Shown here piece after piece: positions 61,177 to 64,000 of a DNA stretch of 64,000 nucleotides. Positions within the stretch are counted from its first letter, which is position 1, and every line of letters starts with the position of its first letter. Under the pieces are notes generated by a model. The model made no database searches. It was not told where the DNA came from and saw nothing but the letters and a program-made list of their open reading frames with translations. The DNA is from Arbacia lixula (taxonomy: Eukaryota; Echinodermata; Echinoidea; Arbacioida; Arbaciidae), in assembly GCA_963669155.1 (NCBI GenBank), contig OZ022576.1, positions 38,751,307 through 38,815,306 on the forward strand. Direction: 5' to 3'. A program made the translations under genes and the position numbers.

Positions 61177-62829
61177 TAGAAAAATAAGGTTGAAACCGAG
61201 AGGAGGTCGTGGAGATAAAGAAAGAGATGAATATAGAGAAAATATTCGATTTTTAAAGGAAAGGGGCTCGAGGGGGGGGGGGGGGGGGCTTGCACTCAAA
61301 TTGTACATTTTTGGTAGTGTGTCTCTTTTAAAAACTTCATGACTTATCACTATACCCTATCATGATATCATGTATGAAATCTCACATTCATAGCTTCACG
61401 AACCTTATCGGAAAAGGGAAAACTAATACGTGCATTGTGAAGAAAAGATATCATACAGCATTTTCTAGTGCATTTGCAACATTTCTTTGTTTGACCTGCA
61501 AAAGGGCTTCACTTCCTTTCAATGTAAATTCTGTTTTCGAAAGGAATATTTCAAATTAAGGACATGAACTTGGACAAGCATATTTAATACGACACATTAA
61601 TGGCAAGAAATATCCCTGAGTTCACGCAGCATTAATCTAGCTGAGTTGATTAGATGTTCAAACTAACAATGTCAGCATACAGATACGAGGCCAACAAAAT
61701 CAAGTTGAAATGTCGAAATAAATTTTTGAGCAGTACTTTCGTTCAGATTCAGAATCTGAATCTAAACGAATCTGAATACAAACCCATCAAATATCACTTT
61801 TTAGTTTTTACTCTTTGAGGGAAGTTCTTGAGCAGTATTTTCTTTTACATACCATTGTATCTACATTACGTATTAGTATCGCCTTGTAGTTTGGCTCTCA
61901 TTATCAACTTATTTTTTCAATCAAAGTCAAATAATCCATGATCTTATCTTGAAGATGACAAGAAATATCTTAATCTACATTATTGAGTCGCTTAGGTTTT
62001 GATGTTTGTAATGATATTAACATAAATTTCAAATATTAAGTTCCTACATTCTAAAAAAGATGTTTACTGACAGTTTCTTGCTTTTCGGCTTTGCTATCAA
62101 ATTGAGGGAAGTCATTATTCTACGGATGCGCATAAAACAATTATAGCAGAAGTATGATATTACGTGATTAAGATGTAAACATTCACTCATGACTGATAAT
62201 AATGACAGGAGATGAACACTAAAATTGAAACAAATAAATGGAGTATCCAACTATCCATTTTGTACTTGTATACCCATTCAACAAAACACAACTAAAAAAT
62301 AACACACGCAGAGGATTGAGTTTCAGATTAAACTGTGCAAAATAAAGACTTCATGGTTTTCTTCACAGTAAATACACATTCAAGGCCTCTAGAAGTGGGG
62401 ATAAGGGCATTATAATAATCATTACATTTTTTTTTTGAATCTCTGTTTTGCGCATGCTCGATTCCTTACGTTGTTATTTTTATTTTGCGAGCGAGCAGCT
62501 CTACATAAAGAAAACTTGATTGAGGAAGTGTGAAAAATCATATTGGCCTTTGTGTGTATAACAATGATTTCTAAATGATAAACGAAATAAATTTACACGT
62601 AATTATATCATATCACTCGTATATCATCGAGGCACATAAGGTTCAAAACGTGGCAGACTCGGCAGTTCTAAAGGGACCTTGAGTGTTTTGGTGGAGCTCT
62701 TAATCAGGCGGTATGTTAATAAAATTAAAGGGACATTTTGTCAGCATGAGGCGCATTTAAGAAAAAAAAAATCATTGTGCTGACAAAAATGTCTCTTATG
62801 CCGTCAAAATGTGCATTTCAATGCCATTA

Positions 62830-62858
62830 CCCCCCCCCCCCCAAAAAAAAAAAAAAAA
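62830..62858. repeat. Adjacent C and A homopolymers
   Basis: 13 C followed by 16 A, then an AC stretch. Mutation-prone simple sequence. Confidence 0.9.
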
Positions 62859-63460
62859 GAAAACACACACACACACAAAAAAAAAAACGGTTACATAAGT
62901 TAATATTGTCGCGTTTTGTAAAGTAAAATGTATAATGATATAAATTCTGAAAAAAATAACACGCAACAACAACAAAACACGGATTCTTAAACTGACACAT
63001 AGGTCAATGGATAGATTATAGGGTCCATGGAAAGACATCAAGAAAGTCGATACTACATAAGCCCTACTCTGACAAAAGGAAGCAAGTGACAAATCACTCA
63101 AATCTGATTGGTATTGTTAGACTGTACCCAGCGTTCCCTACATACAGCCAAAATCTGGACAAGATGTATTCATCTTGCTGCGAGATATTCAATCTAACAT
63201 GATGTGGTGTTGCACTGATGCCAATGCAAGAGTCAGACACATTTTGCTCATTTACAAGAAAATTCTCTTTTGTTAGTTGCTTCCTTTTGTCAGAGTATAC
63301 CCTCCCCTCGGATGCAATTCTCTTTGATCCCATGTTTGTTGTGCTTGAATTAAAACATCAAACCAGAGAGGTTACATAGAAGGTTCTAAGGCAGAGATAA
63401 TAAAAATACAATATTGAAAATGTCTGTTATCGAGAAATTGGTCAAATTAGTGATACATCC

Positions 63461-63658
63461 TTAAAATACGTACATGTATTTTGTCTTGTGCCAGTCGAGT
63501 ACTGGCACTAAACACTCACATTCGACAGCGCCATCTCCGTTCAATTCCATAAGTATTATTTTACCATGACAAGCGACTTCGCATGTGGGTACCGGTACAG
63601 ATGAACCAAACACAAAGTTAAATTTTGCACCATCGTCTTTTCTGTTTTCAGCCATTCG
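63461..63658 (-). other. Possible coding exon of an unidentified upstream gene
   Basis: The minus-strand frame reads MRMAENRKDDGAKFNFVFGS and continues through EVACHGKIILMELNGDG to DWHKTKYMY, followed by GTATTT, a possible donor in phase 0. Residue composition and codon choice look protein-like rather than random. No family is recognised, and no clearly connected next exon was found (the frame at 63094-63333 is a weak candidate). Confidence 0.25.
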
Positions 63659-63779
63659 CATCAAGTTAATATTCTATATTAACCTACTTTGTCATTGGAG
63701 TAAGTAGCTTATCATCGTTTCCTTCATAAATGTGGTGAAAATGAGTTGTGATTTTCCGAGTTTTCACAAGCTGACAGCG

Positions 63780-63993
63780 ATACTCATTGCCGGTGCAGTA
63801 CCACGTCTGGACGGGACTTGGGGACGAGGCACGCCAGAGATACGGCGCGGTGATCGCTGTATGTAAGCCTGACCAGCGGTATGCTGTTGGAGCTGGAGTG
63901 CGGGGCTTGTTTCTGCATGAGATTGAAAACGACAACTCTTACTATAATGCTATCATTGTGTTCATATGCCCTTTTGGAAGTTGCGCTTGTTAA
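63780..63993 (+). other. Possible coding exon of an unidentified gene
   Basis: After tttcacaagctgacag, an acceptor-like site, the plus strand reads RYSLPVQYHVWTGLGDEARQ and on to VCKPDQRYAVGAGVRGLFLH. It is locally GC-rich (63790-63920) against AT-rich flanks. The opposite strand is also open, so the strand is uncertain. Function unknown. Confidence 0.22.
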
Positions 63994-64000
63994 AGTATTA

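Larger units (their letters stand above)
59088..64000. other. 5' flank of Mitf
   Basis: Probable 5'UTR and CpG block to 59520, then microsatellites and AT-rich sequence (60.0-63.0 kb), and two weak coding-like stretches at the far end (63.46-63.99 kb). No gene is recognised with confidence. Confidence 0.6.

Noticed and set aside
1..64000. CRISPR arrays, operons, bacterial promoters, phage or plasmid features
   Set aside because: The sequence is eukaryotic, with spliced genes and no prokaryotic gene organisation. Short tandem repeats here lack spacer structure.

Overview
This window is intron-rich, AT-rich eukaryotic DNA dominated by one gene on the minus strand: a single MITF/TFE-family (MITF, TFEB, TFE3, TFEC) bHLH-leucine-zipper transcription factor. 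The organism is probably a marine invertebrate deuterostome, most likely an echinoderm such as a sea urchin. That rests on the invertebrate-style single MITF/TFE gene with very large introns, abundant short foldback elements, acatgtac-type simple sequence and poly-C/poly-G runs. No species marker is present, so the assignment is tentative.

Gene layout (minus strand, read from high to low coordinates): exon 1 58894-59087 (start ATG), exon 2 41321-41624, exon 3 15555-15755, exon 4 10833-10937, exon 5 9203-9392, exon 6 8620-8695, exon 7 8201-8348, exon 8 7032-7583 (stop). Every junction has GT..AG borders and matching phase. The exons sum to 1,770 nt, giving 589 residues plus stop. Exon 1 matches the vertebrate MITF-A first exon, exon 2 holds the Rag-GTPase-binding type segment, exon 3 the 'LENPT' block and the SP phosphosite, exon 4 the acidic activation helix, exons 5-7 the basic-HLH-zipper, and exon 8 two polyglutamine tracts and the conserved C-terminal serine cluster.

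The most interesting observation is a probable second promoter and alternative first exon inside intron 2 (26631-26687, minus). It encodes 19 residues, starts at an ATG preceded by an in-frame stop, ends in a CAG|GTATGT donor in phase 0, and sits just below an isolated CpG-rich block at about 26955-27095. Spliced to exon 3 it would give a 442-residue protein lacking exons 1 and 2. This is the same architecture as vertebrate MITF-M (a short private peptide joined directly to the exon that begins V-x-T-x-LENPT).

Two exon edges have duplicated copies in the adjacent introns: a donor-less copy of the end of the zipper exon in intron 7, and a tandem array of exon-3 acceptor regions in intron 2. 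The introns also contain several families of short inverted-repeat (MITE-like) elements, one of them nested, a tRNA-derived SINE, tandem duplications and microsatellites.

Region by region: 1-7031 is 3'UTR and downstream DNA with MITE-like elements; 7032-59087 is the gene; 59088-64000 is the 5' flank with a CpG-rich block and a few weak, unidentified open frames. No rRNA, true tRNA, CRISPR array or operon was seen.
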